Source: a virus
Direction: 5' to 3' (one strand)
DNA: 39,556 nucleotides
IMG/VR virus record: IMGVR_UViG_3300042558_000797
Location: 1 to 39,556 of that record
Below, in pieces: positions 1-9,553 of the stretch (position 1 is its first letter; every line of letters begins with the position of its first letter). The translations under genes and the position numbers were made by a program. The notes beneath the pieces were generated by a model. It did no database searches. It was not told where the DNA came from and saw only the letters and a list, made by a program, of their open reading frames with translations.

Positions 1-2
1 CC

Positions 3-1664
3 CTAAATATTAATGGTTCAACTGTAGGTGAAGTTCTTATGGGATCAAAAGGTCCAAACTCTAAATCTTTAGTGTCAGAACTCAATAGTCAGACTAAAAA
101 ATTAACAGAATCTTCAAATAAAACTGAACAGTCACATACTTATGAAATAGAATTCTTGGACGAAAAAAATAAATCTGATCCAAATGGTCTGATAGCTACG
201 GCAAAATTGTCAGAATCTGATGCTAAAACTAATACTGGATCAGGTGCTTCATCAAATACATCTAAATCAAACATTGCGGAACAGTTTAAGCAACAAACTT
301 TTAATAGTAATATAAAATCGGTTGGTTTCAAAGGTGGAACTGAGATTGTACAAATCATTGATGATATTATATCTAAAAGTAGTTATGTTTCAAATGCTTT
401 AAAAGTATTAAACAATGAAAAACCAGAAACTGGCAGTGTTAAAAATACATCAAAACAAGAATTTAAATGGTTTAGTATAAATCCAATTGTTACAACTAAG
501 TCATTTGAAAAAAAGACAAATTATTGGACTTTTAATATAAAATATCAAATAAAACCATATATTATATATTATATTAAGTCAAATAACGTTACAAATTTTT
601 GTAAATTTAATGGTGCACACAAAGTTTATAACTATTTTTTAACTGGAGAAAATACTCAAGTTTTAAATTATGAACTTAGTTACAATGCATTATATTTTAT
701 TCCAGAAAGTTCAACTCTTAATCAGACTGGGTATGCAATTACGGAATCTAATACTAGTTTAGCTAAACAACCAATACCAAGCGCAAATCAAGGTGGTTCA
801 CAAAGTGGTACAGGGGGAGTTGGAATTAATAATGAAACTGTTCCGCAAGAAAACGTAAGAGCACAATTATATAGTCCAAATGATGCTTATAAAGTTACAA
901 TGAAAATTATGGGTGATCCGGATTGGATTTTAACAAGCACTGGAATTAATGCTGTTGCTCAATCTAGATTTAAAGCAAATCCAAAAGTAAAATCATTAAG
1001 TGGTACAGCAGCTGATTTGGGACCAACAATGTTTGATGGACAATTACTAGTTCAAGTTATATTTAATACTGCTAATGATTATTTAAATACTGGATTAATG
1101 GATGTAAGCGATCAAGTATTGACAATGAGCCCAGGAACAAGAAATTTTAATATTAAAGGTACAATTTTTACAGTATCGCATGTGACATCTTTATTTTTAA
1201 AAGGATCATTTACTCAAACATTAGAGATGCAAGTTGTCCCGTCAAATTTATTAGTTACCGAAAACTCAAATTCTTCCGCCGATGGTAGAGAATCTTCTAC
1301 AACACCAAGTGGTACTAATACTGGTACTGATGGTACGACTAGACCAACATTATCTACTGGTGATTTTATAGCGGCTGATGCGAGAGCAACCACAGATGCG
1401 TCTTTGATAGAATCACAAAGTCAATTGGCACAAAATTCTCCCTCAAACAATTCTCAGGGCGTCATAGTTACTGGACAACTTGGTAGACAAGAATTTGCAA
1501 GTGATGATAGAACTTTCACGGCTCGCAATAATAGAGCTGCACTTGATGCGCCAAATACAGATAATACGCCTTACGATTATGCAGCCTCAGCTGCCTCGGC
1601 GCGAGCAGCAGAAAAAGAAGGACTTGGAGTTACTGCTGACGGTACTCCATGGAGACTTAGATAA
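3..1664 (+). CDS. Baseplate hub-like structural protein, 5'-incomplete
   Basis: The frame is open from the first bases of the window, and the residues before the first ATG (position 39) read as ordinary coding sequence (NINGSTVGEVL then MGSKGP). I therefore treat the gene as running in from upstream. A start at ATG 39, with a weak AGGTGA nine bases ahead, cannot be excluded. The middle (around nt 330-560) is a mixed alpha/beta region with IVQIIDDIISKS and FKWFSINPIV, and nt 850-1240 holds a second folded block with the phrase KIMGDPDW, a pattern I associate with hub proteins preceding the spike in marine T4-like phages. The last 120 residues are Ser/Thr/Asn/Ala-rich and look disordered. It lies 66 nt before the spike gene, which fits a hub protein that carries the spike (T4 gp27 role). 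The assignment rests mainly on order and style; no enzyme motif is visible. Confidence 0.6.
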   Translation, partial: LNINGSTVGEVLMGSKGPNSKSLVSELNSQTKKLTESSNKTEQSHTYEIEFLDEKNKSDPNGLIATAKLSESDAKTNTGSGASSNTSKSNIAEQFKQQTFNSNIKSVGFKGGTEIVQIIDDIISKSSYVSNALKVLNNEKPETGSVKNTSKQEFKWFSINPIVTTKSFEKKTNYWTFNIKYQIKPYIIYYIKSNNVTNFCKFNGAHKVYNYFLTGENTQVLNYELSYNALYFIPESSTLNQTGYAITESNTSLAKQPIPSANQGGSQSGTGGVGINNETVPQENVRAQLYSPNDAYKVTMKIMGDPDWILTSTGINAVAQSRFKANPKVKSLSGTAADLGPTMFDGQLLVQVIFNTANDYLNTGLMDVSDQVLTMSPGTRNFNIKGTIFTVSHVTSLFLKGSFTQTLEMQVVPSNLLVTENSNSSADGRESSTTPSGTNTGTDGTTRPTLSTGDFIAADARATTDASLIESQSQLAQNSPSNNSQGVIVTGQLGRQEFASDDRTFTARNNRAALDAPNTDNTPYDYAASAASARAAEKEGLGVTADGTPWRLR

Positions 1665-1730
1665 AGATATAAAATGAAGACTTTCTGGCAAAAAGTGATA
1701 ATTACAAATAATGGTAAATAGGAAAATAAA

Positions 1731-4700
1731 ATGGCAATAGATGCACCAAAAGAAGGCACCCCAGCAAACTTTGAAAGTGATCGTGGCGGACAATCAACTT
1801 TAATTAAAGAACCAGTTATTGGAATTGTTAAGAACAATGTTGATCCCACTCATAGTGGGGCAGTATACGTATATATTGCAAAACTAAGTTCATCTAGTTC
1901 ACCAAATGATGGAGGAAGTTGGATTAAAGTTAACTATCTTAGCCCATTTTGTGGTTTATCAGGAGTAAGTGGAGTAGCAGGATCAGGATCAACAACCGAT
2001 GGATATGGTAAATTCGTAGGAAATCCTCAGAGTTATGGATTCTGGGCAAGTGCACCAGATATAGGAACTCAAGTTCTTTGTATATTCATTAATGGTGAAC
2101 CAGAACAGGGTTATTATATAGGATGTATACCTCAAATTGGTTTATTAAGTATGACTCCAGCTATAGGTAGTAGTAAAGTAATTGTTCCTAATGATGGAGA
2201 AGCTAAAACATATGGAGGAGCTGACAGATTACCAACTGGAGAAGTAAACTCTACTAATCCCAATCTTGCTAATAGCGGTACGATAGTAACTGATCCTAAA
2301 CCAGTTCATAGTTATCAAGCTGCAATTTTATTTCAACAAGGTCTAATCAGAGACAATGCACGCGGAGTTATTAGTAGTAGTGCTCAACGAGAAACTCCGA
2401 GTAGAGTATTTGGTATGAGCACTCCGGGCGGTCCGATATTTCAAGGAGGTTATAATAATAGTAATATCAAAGCCGCAGCCACTGGATCAACTGACCCTAG
2501 TAAACTAACAATGATTGGCAGAACCGGTGGACATAGTTTTGTTATGGACGATGGTGATTTACAGGGACAAGATCAATTAACAAGAATCAGAACATCTAGC
2601 GGTCATATGATAATGATGAATGATAGTTCTCAATCATTGTTTATCATTCATGCTAATGGTCAAAGTTGGATAGAATTGGGTAAAGAAGGTACAGTTGATA
2701 TGTATGCTAGTAACTCAGTTAATATCAGAACTCAAGGTGATCTTAACTTACATGCAGATCGTGATTTGAATTTACATGCTGATAGAAACTTTACATTGTA
2801 TGGTAAAAATCTAAACATGGAATCTGATAATGATATGAATATCAGAAGTGGTGCCAATTTTAGTCAATATGCTAGCACAAGTTATACAGTTAAAAGCGGT
2901 AGTGATTTGGCATTGTTTGGTGGTGGTTCTACTAGTTTGGCTGGTAGTGGATCCACATACATAAATGGAAAAAAGATATATTTAAATAGTGGCAATAGTG
3001 GTACAACACCGGCTGAGGTACCAGTAATACCAAAAGTTAATCACCCAGATACAACTTATAGTACAGAAAAAGGATGGATGTATCCAAGTCCACACGCTTT
3101 ACTATCTGTTACTAGTAGAGCGCCAACTCATATGCCTTGGATTGCAAGCGGAAAAGGTGTAGATGTTAGTGTTTCTAGTAGTACTAATAGTAGTCTGCCA
3201 ACAACTACACCGGCAGTAGCACAAGTAAATAACGAAAGTGCTAGTGTTCCAACTCGTCCTACAAATCCTGCAACTATCAATACAGTAACTACACCAACTG
3301 GATTTGATAATTCAGTAGAAGGTATTAATGCACAGACATTAAGAGCTCTAGTTGGTCAAAATGCTGAGTCTAATAGCACAAAGGCTGCCGGCGGGCCACC
3401 AGCACGAGCAATTAAAGGAACTGGAACATCAGCAACTGTATCACCAGTTTCATTAATGTTTGGATTAAATTTAACAATAACTGAAGGTGATATTACAGTT
3501 ACACCTTACTCTGCACCTGCAGATACTAAACGTGGTGAAGGAATTCTTGATGGACCAGGAGGATTGACATTAGAACAAGCTTGTGGACCTGGTATGGCAA
3601 TAAAACCAGGTTCAAAAGATTTACTTCAAACAAGATTGGCTCAAGGTATGCCAATGGATAAAGCAATACAAGGTTTAGTAACTGGTAATCTTGGTGCCAC
3701 TGATCCTATTAAATTGTTAACTGATGGTAAAGTTCAAACTCAAATTATTGCTGGCAGTCTCAATAATGCCGCTAATAGTTTGGTAAATTCTGGAATATTA
3801 ACTGGTGCAGAATCTGCAGGTCAGGCAGGAGGATTAGTATTAGCTGCTTCTAATTTTGGTGTTAACGCTGTTACGGGAGTAGTTAATGGAGTTCTAGGAA
3901 CAGTTACTGGAATTGCACAAGGAGTCACTAATGTGGTAACTGGAACAATTGGTGCAGTAACCAACATTGCAAGTGGAATTTCATCAGGTGTCAGTAAAAT
4001 ATCAGACATGATGGCCGGAGGTAAATTTGCAGGTCAACTAAGTGATAGTATCAGTAATGGAGTTACTGGATTAGCCAATAGTATTAAAGGTGCAATTTCA
4101 ACTAGTGTTGATAGTTTAGGTAAAAGTTTGGCTGGTTTAGTGACTGGACTAGAAAGTACATTAAGAGGCGCTTTTAAAACGGTAGAAGCTTCATTTAAGA
4201 ATCTTACTGCTAATACTCCAAATATATTAGGTGGTAAAGGTAATGCAAGTAGTGTCACTGATTTGACAACTCCAGGAGCAAAATATCAATCTTCACAGGC
4301 GGCATTGGATATTGCACAATCTAAATTTGATGATGCTAGAACTGCATATAGAAATAATCCAGATGATATAAATTCAATTGCATTAAGCTCAGCTGAATCG
4401 GCATTATCAGATGCTAGAAAGAAAACAGCCGGTGCATCATTAGATATTATAACTGGTGGTGTAGATTCTGTTATATCTGGAGTTAGTAATGTGGTCAAAT
4501 CTGCCACCTCTACAGTTTCTAATTTATTTACTGGTCCTGCAACCACGCTTAATAGCGGAATCAATGCATTGCCTGGAGGTTCTGGGTCAATGGTCAATAC
4601 TGTTACAACTGACAGTGGCACAAACATTGTTAATAATGTTAAGAATAGTATTACTTCTGCTGCCAGTACTGGGGCGGTTGCTGGAGCGGCAGTCGCTGCA

Positions 4701-5516
4701 AATTCATTATCTAGTCCCACTGGTTTAGTTGGAAATTTAGTTAATAATACTACTAATGCCATTACTGGAGTTGTCAACGGTGTTGTCAACACCGCTACTG
4801 GACTTGTTACTGGAGTTATAGATACTGCAACAAATTTAGTAACTGGTACAGTGAATGCGGCTGTAGGTTTAGTAAATGGAGTTCTTGCTTTACCTGGTCA
4901 AATTATTAACTCAATAACCGCAACAGCAAATGGAATACTAAGTAGTATTCAAACTGCTCTAGCGAGTATTGGAAACATGGGTGGACAAATTAAATCAGCG
5001 ATTCAGGCGGTTGAAACATTTAGTAAAACTGATTTGACTTCTAAAGTTGGTACAAATATGGGAGATTCAAGAATACCAATTCCATTGACATTGACTAAAT
5101 CTCCAACTCCACAAGTATCAGAATCTGGACTTACTTCAAATGATTCAGCATCAGATCAGCAGGCTAAAGTATTGGCAAAAATTAAAGACCTTGAAGAACA
5201 AATACGTCAGAATATTGCTTTGATTAATAAAGAACAAAGAGAAAATGCTGGACTTTTTACAAAAATATCTAGCAGTGCTAAACAATCTAGATTAGAAAGA
5301 GATTTAAAAAAGGCAAATGAAGAATATCAAGCGTTAGTATCTAATCAGAATCAAGCGCCACCATCGCAATCTCCGTCAACTTCTACTTCAGAAGTTACTA
5401 CTACAACTGAAATTGACAATTATGGAAACAAAATAATTACTACACGAGGTGGTGGAACAAGCCGATTCATACCGGTGGCAGAAGCAATAGCTCGCAGAGA
5501 TTCAACAAACAGATAA
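1731..5516 (+). CDS. gp5: gp5-like baseplate central spike protein, no lysozyme domain, long C-terminal extension
   Basis: The product has 1261 residues and starts at an ATG with AGGAAA eight bases ahead. Residues about 28-140 look like the gp5 N-terminal OB fold (EPVIGIVKNNVDP, then PDIGTQVLCIFINGEPEQGYYIG). Residues about 300-423 are short periodic strands (DLNLHADRDLNLHADRNFTL and similar), as in the trimeric beta-helix needle of T4 gp5. The stretch between them is about 150 residues and shows no lysozyme catalytic signature, so the muralytic domain of T4 gp5 is absent. The remaining 800 residues are unusual: two hydrophobic Gly/Val/Thr blocks (about residues 713-800 and 1003-1073) with VTGVVNGVLGTVTGIAQGV-type periodicity, and a charged helical segment near the end (about 1145-1215) that may form a coiled coil. 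Gene order hub, spike, gp25, gp6 supports the role. The spike assignment is firm; the function of the tail is unknown. Confidence 0.82.
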   Translation: MAIDAPKEGTPANFESDRGGQSTLIKEPVIGIVKNNVDPTHSGAVYVYIAKLSSSSSPNDGGSWIKVNYLSPFCGLSGVSGVAGSGSTTDGYGKFVGNPQSYGFWASAPDIGTQVLCIFINGEPEQGYYIGCIPQIGLLSMTPAIGSSKVIVPNDGEAKTYGGADRLPTGEVNSTNPNLANSGTIVTDPKPVHSYQAAILFQQGLIRDNARGVISSSAQRETPSRVFGMSTPGGPIFQGGYNNSNIKAAATGSTDPSKLTMIGRTGGHSFVMDDGDLQGQDQLTRIRTSSGHMIMMNDSSQSLFIIHANGQSWIELGKEGTVDMYASNSVNIRTQGDLNLHADRDLNLHADRNFTLYGKNLNMESDNDMNIRSGANFSQYASTSYTVKSGSDLALFGGGSTSLAGSGSTYINGKKIYLNSGNSGTTPAEVPVIPKVNHPDTTYSTEKGWMYPSPHALLSVTSRAPTHMPWIASGKGVDVSVSSSTNSSLPTTTPAVAQVNNESASVPTRPTNPATINTVTTPTGFDNSVEGINAQTLRALVGQNAESNSTKAAGGPPARAIKGTGTSATVSPVSLMFGLNLTITEGDITVTPYSAPADTKRGEGILDGPGGLTLEQACGPGMAIKPGSKDLLQTRLAQGMPMDKAIQGLVTGNLGATDPIKLLTDGKVQTQIIAGSLNNAANSLVNSGILTGAESAGQAGGLVLAASNFGVNAVTGVVNGVLGTVTGIAQGVTNVVTGTIGAVTNIASGISSGVSKISDMMAGGKFAGQLSDSISNGVTGLANSIKGAISTSVDSLGKSLAGLVTGLESTLRGAFKTVEASFKNLTANTPNILGGKGNASSVTDLTTPGAKYQSSQAALDIAQSKFDDARTAYRNNPDDINSIALSSAESALSDARKKTAGASLDIITGGVDSVISGVSNVVKSATSTVSNLFTGPATTLNSGINALPGGSGSMVNTVTTDSGTNIVNNVKNSITSAASTGAVAGAAVAANSLSSPTGLVGNLVNNTTNAITGVVNGVVNTATGLVTGVIDTATNLVTGTVNAAVGLVNGVLALPGQIINSITATANGILSSIQTALASIGNMGGQIKSAIQAVETFSKTDLTSKVGTNMGDSRIPIPLTLTKSPTPQVSESGLTSNDSASDQQAKVLAKIKDLEEQIRQNIALINKEQRENAGLFTKISSSAKQSRLERDLKKANEEYQALVSNQNQAPPSQSPSTSTSEVTTTTEIDNYGNKIITTRGGGTSRFIPVAEAIARRDSTNR

Positions 5517-5535
5517 AAATTAAAAGGAAAATATA

Positions 5536-5988
5536 ATGCCAACATTTAAAGGATTTTCAACAGTCGGTGTCAATCAATCATTGTCATTAGTTAGACCTGG
5601 TGTATATGGTGGAGTAGGATCCACAACCGTTCAGCCAAGAATAGGTAGAAAATATGCACTGTCAGATCAAAATCTAGTAATTAGAGATTTATTAAATGCA
5701 TTAAGTATTAAACAAGGTGATAAAGTTGGACAACCAACGTATGGAACTATATTATGGTCATATATATTTGAACCAAGTACACAGGAAACTCAACAAGCAA
5801 TAGAAGATGAAGTAAGACGAGTTATAAGTTTAGATCCTAGAATCATATTAAACAGTGTTGGTATATATATTCAAGAAAATGGTGTATTATTACAGATAGA
5901 AATGGCATTTAGTCCATTTAATAATGTTATAAAAACAGATTTTTTCTTGAATAGATATAATGGAAGTATTCAACAACTAAGTCAATAA
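5536..5988 (+). CDS. gp25: Baseplate wedge subunit gp25
   Basis: This 150-residue protein matches the gp25-like baseplate family in size and layout. It has a variable N-terminus, then IGRKYALSDQNLVIRDLLNAL, then the core with QPTYGTILWSYIFEP and the helix containing EVRRVISLDPRI, which fits the conserved acidic-Pro-Arg region of the family. It ends in a beta-rich segment. In T4, gp25 joins gp6 and gp53 in the wedge core and helps trigger sheath assembly; the gene sits 52 nt before gp6 here. The start has AAGGAAAATATA in front of it, a good ribosome binding site. Nothing is truncated. Confidence 0.9.
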   Translation: MPTFKGFSTVGVNQSLSLVRPGVYGGVGSTTVQPRIGRKYALSDQNLVIRDLLNALSIKQGDKVGQPTYGTILWSYIFEPSTQETQQAIEDEVRRVISLDPRIILNSVGIYIQENGVLLQIEMAFSPFNNVIKTDFFLNRYNGSIQQLSQ

Positions 5989-6013
5989 CTTCAAAATACA
6001 ATGATTTTTTAAG

Positions 6014-6021
6014 AATAAATA
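6014..6021 (+). promoter_or_regulatory. Late-promoter-like box AATAAATA before gp6
   Basis: The 52-nt gap between gp25 and gp6 contains AATAAATA, one base from the T4 late promoter core TATAAATA. Transcription would start a few bases downstream, leaving a short leader that holds the CGGGAA ribosome binding site of gp6. In DNA this AT-rich such an octamer also occurs by chance, so the call rests on its position in a gap that otherwise has no content. Confidence 0.35.
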
Positions 6022-6040
6022 TAGTATACGGGAAAAAAAC

Positions 6041-9000
6041 ATGGTTACTAGTTCAAGACAAAGTGCATTATTTGGTTTACAAGATTGGAAAAGAATCTAT
6101 CAAACTTATAGAGAGGCTAATTTCATGTCTTATGACTATGAAACTTTGCGTAAAAGTTTCATTGATTATCTGACTATATATTATCCAGAATCATTTAATG
6201 ACTATATTGAAAGTAGTGAATTTGTTGCTATTCTAGATGTTATGGCATTTATGGGTCAATCACTGGCATTTCGTGGTGATTTAAATGCTCGTGAAAACTT
6301 TATTGATACTGCAGAACGTAGAGATTCAGTTATTAAATTAGCTAACTTAGTTAGTTATAATCCAAAACGTAATACAGAAGCCAATGGTTTAGTAAAAGTC
6401 ACTTCAATCAGTACTACTGAAAGTATTTTTGATATTAACAATGTAAGTTTGGGTAATACTACTGTGTTGTGGAATGATGCCGCAAACAGTAATTGGCAAG
6501 AACAATTTAATACTATTTTAAATGCTACATATGTTAATAGTCAAAGAGTAGGTCTTCCAGGAAATAAACAAGATATTTTAGGAATTCAAACTGAAGAATA
6601 TACTATTAATTTACCATCGGGATATAACCCAGTAGTTCCGTTTTCCACTCAAGTAAACGGTGATTTGGTTAATTTTGAACTAGTAAGTGTAACTAGCGCC
6701 AATAAAGATTATCTATATGAAATATCTCCCGCACCTAATAGTCAATTTAACATGGTGTATCAAAATGATAAGTTAGGATATGGTAGTCCAAATACAGGAT
6801 TCTTTTTCTATTTTAAACAAGGTACCTTGCAAAGTTATGATATATACTTTTCAGAAAAAATTCAAAACAATTTTCAAAATATATTTATAGAAGGAATCAA
6901 TGAAACTGATACTTGGTTATATCAATTAAATAGTAACGAAACAATAAATCGTCAATGGACTAAAGTTGATAATCTTTTTACCACTAGTTATAATAGTCAA
7001 GGAAATAGTGTTAGTTCAATATTCAGTGTAGTATCAAGAACCAATGATCAAGTAAGTTATGTATTTGGTGATGGAGTATTTGGAGAAATTCCAATTGGAA
7101 ATTATAGAGCTTATGTAAGATCGGGAAATTCATTAACCTATAGTATTGATCCAAGTGAAATGTCGGGAATCGTAGTCAGTATTCCGTATATTAGTCGTCA
7201 AAATACAAATGAAACTTTAACTATAACATTTAGTTTACAAACAGTTAATAATACCGCACAATCTCGCGAAAGTATACTTAATATCAAAGAACGTGCACCC
7301 GCTCGTTATTATACTCAAAATCGTATGGTTAATGGAGAAGATTATAGTAATTTCCCATTTACTTTATATAATAGTATTATCAAAAGTTCGGCTCTTAATC
7401 GTAGTAGTATTGGAGTAAGTAGAAATATTGATCTATTAGATCCAACCGGAAAATACAGTAGTACTAACGTATTTGCAGATGATGGTGCATTATATACTGA
7501 TCAATTACCTAAAAATGTAACATTCTCAACACAAAATATTAATTTTGCTATTGAATTTTTATCAATAACTTTACCATCATTTTTAAGCAGTTCACCAACT
7601 ATTCAATATTATCAAGAATATTATCCAAGATATACTGGATATTATCCAGGAACAGAATCTGTTGATCATAGATGTTACTGGAATGAAACTACGCTTGATG
7701 GATCAAATGTAACTGGATATTTTTATGTAAAATTATCATCTGGTGTTAATATACCAATATCACTTGGCGCATTTAGTACATATTCAATGAGATATATTAC
7801 TCAAGGTGCACAACTTAAATTTGTAAGTCCACCTGGATTTTATTTTGACGTTAATAATAGATTACAACAAGGTATACCAAATTATTATAATGGCGATCAT
7901 ACCAGTATATGGGTTGGTGTCAATGGTGTAATTGGAGATGGTTATAATTTTGGAGATGGTAATTTATCTACAGGAGTTGGACCAGTTACTCTAAATTCAT
8001 TTGTACCAACTGGCGCATATTTAGATCCAGATCAATCAACACCAACTGGAATTATTCCTCAATTTGATAATACTTTCAACAGTGTATTAACTACACAAAT
8101 TCTTGATTTGATAAATCTCAAACAAAATTTTGCACTTAACTATGATAATAGTATTTTAATTAATCTAGAACGTTGGTCTATTGTACAACCAATACCTACA
8201 AATCCAACGCCAACTGATTACTTTGTTAAATTTGTCAGTGATAGTATTAACAATTCATATCTGGTTACCATTAACAATGTTAACTATTATTTTGCATCTG
8301 TAGATCAAGTTAGATTTACATTTGATGGAACACAACGAGTATATGATCAACGTAGTGGACAAGTGTTTTCTGATTTTGTAAATATCTTTAGAACAAATTC
8401 TAATTCTACTAATACTAGTACACTTGGCGAAGATTATATTTTAAATGTAACTGGACAACCAGCACAAAGTGATGGAATGCCAGATGATTATCAAATCACT
8501 GTCAGTAGTATTAATCTAATCAGTGGATATACATATGATCCAGATTTTTTTAATACTATAGTTGGGACAAGTTCAACTGCTTATGTATTCTTTAGAATAT
8601 TCACTGACATTAATGATCTATATAGAACTCAAGTATTACCAGTTGGAACAGTAATATATGCATATCCAACTCAAAATCAAGTTCTAAATGTTATATATGA
8701 GTATCCTGCTGAAACACTATTCTATTGTATTAATGGAAGTGTTACTAATCCAGTACCAACATTTTATCAATCGGCTGTTGTTCCAGGAACACAACCAACA
8801 GTTCTTATTTTAAATGATGTTACTTCATCGTACGCAGTTACTAGAGGTCGTGGTGGAATTAACTTTCAATATCGTCATAATAGTGATAATACTACTAGAA
8901 TTGATCCAGCTACCACAAACATCATTGATTTGTATTTGGTTACACAAGCATATTATACTCAATTTCAAAATTGGATCAATGATAGTACTGGAACTGTTCA

Positions 9001-9475
9001 ACTACCACCAAAACCAACTATTCAAGAACTTCAACAAGCTTATGGAGAATTAGATAGTTATAAAATGATCAGTGATAGTGTGATTTTAAATAGTGTCAAC
9101 TTCAAACCATTGTTTGGATCTAAAGCTGCTCCAGCACTGCGAGGAACAATCAAAGTTATTAAGAATCCATCTACAGTAGTTAGTGACAGTCAAATTCGCA
9201 GTAGTGTGTTGGCTGCTCTTAATAGTTATTTTATAATTAATAATTGGGATTTTGGTGATACTTTCTACTTTAGTGAACTGACTGCCTATCTACATATGCA
9301 ATTAGGATCATTAATAAGTTCAGTGGTATTAGTACCTGCTGATCCTACTCAATCATTTGGTGATTTATATGAGATTTTAAGTACACCTAGTGAGATTTTC
9401 TGTAATGGTGCCACAGCTAGTGATATTATTGTAATTAGTGCATTGACTCCATCAGCCTTACAAAGAACGATGTAA
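6041..9475 (+). CDS. gp6: Baseplate wedge subunit gp6
   Basis: The product has 1144 residues. The N-terminal 120 residues carry the hallmark of gp6/gpJ-type wedge proteins: YETLRKSFIDYLTIYYPESF, SSEFVAILDVMAFMGQ, the RGDLNARENFIDTAERRDSV helix pair and ANLVSYNPKR. A segment near nt 7050-7100 (VFGDGVFGEIPIG) and the region after nt 7290 (RAPARYYTQNRMVNGEDY) are also typical of gp6. T4 gp6 forms the dimer ring that holds wedges together and is 660 residues long, so this version is much larger; the extra length lies in the middle (about nt 7480-9000), which is rich in Asn/Tyr/Ser and looks like inserted beta domains. An intrinsic terminator follows directly. Confidence 0.9.
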   Translation: MVTSSRQSALFGLQDWKRIYQTYREANFMSYDYETLRKSFIDYLTIYYPESFNDYIESSEFVAILDVMAFMGQSLAFRGDLNARENFIDTAERRDSVIKLANLVSYNPKRNTEANGLVKVTSISTTESIFDINNVSLGNTTVLWNDAANSNWQEQFNTILNATYVNSQRVGLPGNKQDILGIQTEEYTINLPSGYNPVVPFSTQVNGDLVNFELVSVTSANKDYLYEISPAPNSQFNMVYQNDKLGYGSPNTGFFFYFKQGTLQSYDIYFSEKIQNNFQNIFIEGINETDTWLYQLNSNETINRQWTKVDNLFTTSYNSQGNSVSSIFSVVSRTNDQVSYVFGDGVFGEIPIGNYRAYVRSGNSLTYSIDPSEMSGIVVSIPYISRQNTNETLTITFSLQTVNNTAQSRESILNIKERAPARYYTQNRMVNGEDYSNFPFTLYNSIIKSSALNRSSIGVSRNIDLLDPTGKYSSTNVFADDGALYTDQLPKNVTFSTQNINFAIEFLSITLPSFLSSSPTIQYYQEYYPRYTGYYPGTESVDHRCYWNETTLDGSNVTGYFYVKLSSGVNIPISLGAFSTYSMRYITQGAQLKFVSPPGFYFDVNNRLQQGIPNYYNGDHTSIWVGVNGVIGDGYNFGDGNLSTGVGPVTLNSFVPTGAYLDPDQSTPTGIIPQFDNTFNSVLTTQILDLINLKQNFALNYDNSILINLERWSIVQPIPTNPTPTDYFVKFVSDSINNSYLVTINNVNYYFASVDQVRFTFDGTQRVYDQRSGQVFSDFVNIFRTNSNSTNTSTLGEDYILNVTGQPAQSDGMPDDYQITVSSINLISGYTYDPDFFNTIVGTSSTAYVFFRIFTDINDLYRTQVLPVGTVIYAYPTQNQVLNVIYEYPAETLFYCINGSVTNPVPTFYQSAVVPGTQPTVLILNDVTSSYAVTRGRGGINFQYRHNSDNTTRIDPATTNIIDLYLVTQAYYTQFQNWINDSTGTVQLPPKPTIQELQQAYGELDSYKMISDSVILNSVNFKPLFGSKAAPALRGTIKVIKNPSTVVSDSQIRSSVLAALNSYFIINNWDFGDTFYFSELTAYLHMQLGSLISSVVLVPADPTQSFGDLYEILSTPSEIFCNGATASDIIVISALTPSALQRTM

Positions 9476-9488
9476 TTTTAAATGTTCT

Positions 9489-9517
9489 GACTAATATAGA
9501 TAAATTAGTCGTTTTTT
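9489..9517 (+). terminator. Intrinsic terminator after gp6
   Basis: GACTAAT at 9489-9495 pairs perfectly with ATTAGTC at 9504-9510 around an 8-nt loop, and a run of six T follows at 9512-9517. This is the clearest terminator-like structure in the window. It closes the gp25-gp6 transcription unit before the homing endonuclease gene. Confidence 0.75.
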
Positions 9518-9522
9518 GTAGT

Positions 9523-9530
9523 GATAAATA
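9523..9530 (+). promoter_or_regulatory. Late-promoter-like box GATAAATA
   Basis: GATAAATA lies six bases past the T run of the terminator and 23 bases before the homing endonuclease start. The same octamer recurs at 23599-23606 ahead of a fibre gene. It resembles the T4 late core TATAAATA. A terminator followed at once by a promoter is a sensible punctuation point between two late units. Confidence 0.45.
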
Positions 9531-9553
9531 GTAGATACAGTAATGGATAATTA

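Noticed and set aside
3-9. CTAAATA late-promoter-like heptamer at the window start
   Set aside because: It lies in what reads as coding sequence of the truncated hub gene; with nothing visible upstream it cannot be judged as a promoter.
1480-1677. 65-codon plus-strand frame overlapping the end of the hub gene
   Set aside because: Out-of-frame reading of the Ala/Asp-rich tail of the hub gene; no start signal.
1674-1721. 15-codon frame in the 66-nt gap before the spike gene
   Set aside because: Too short, no ribosome site, and no conserved phrase.
1577-1849. Minus-strand frame of 90 codons over the hub-spike junction
   Set aside because: It runs across the end of one sense gene and the start of the next, and its product has no recognisable features.
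4286-4792. 168-codon minus-strand open frame, with further minus-strand frames at 3821-4009 and 4034-4258
   Set aside because: They lie opposite the Gly/Val/Thr repeat region of the spike gene. Their Leu/Thr/Pro-rich products mirror that repeat, with no ribosome site or domain.
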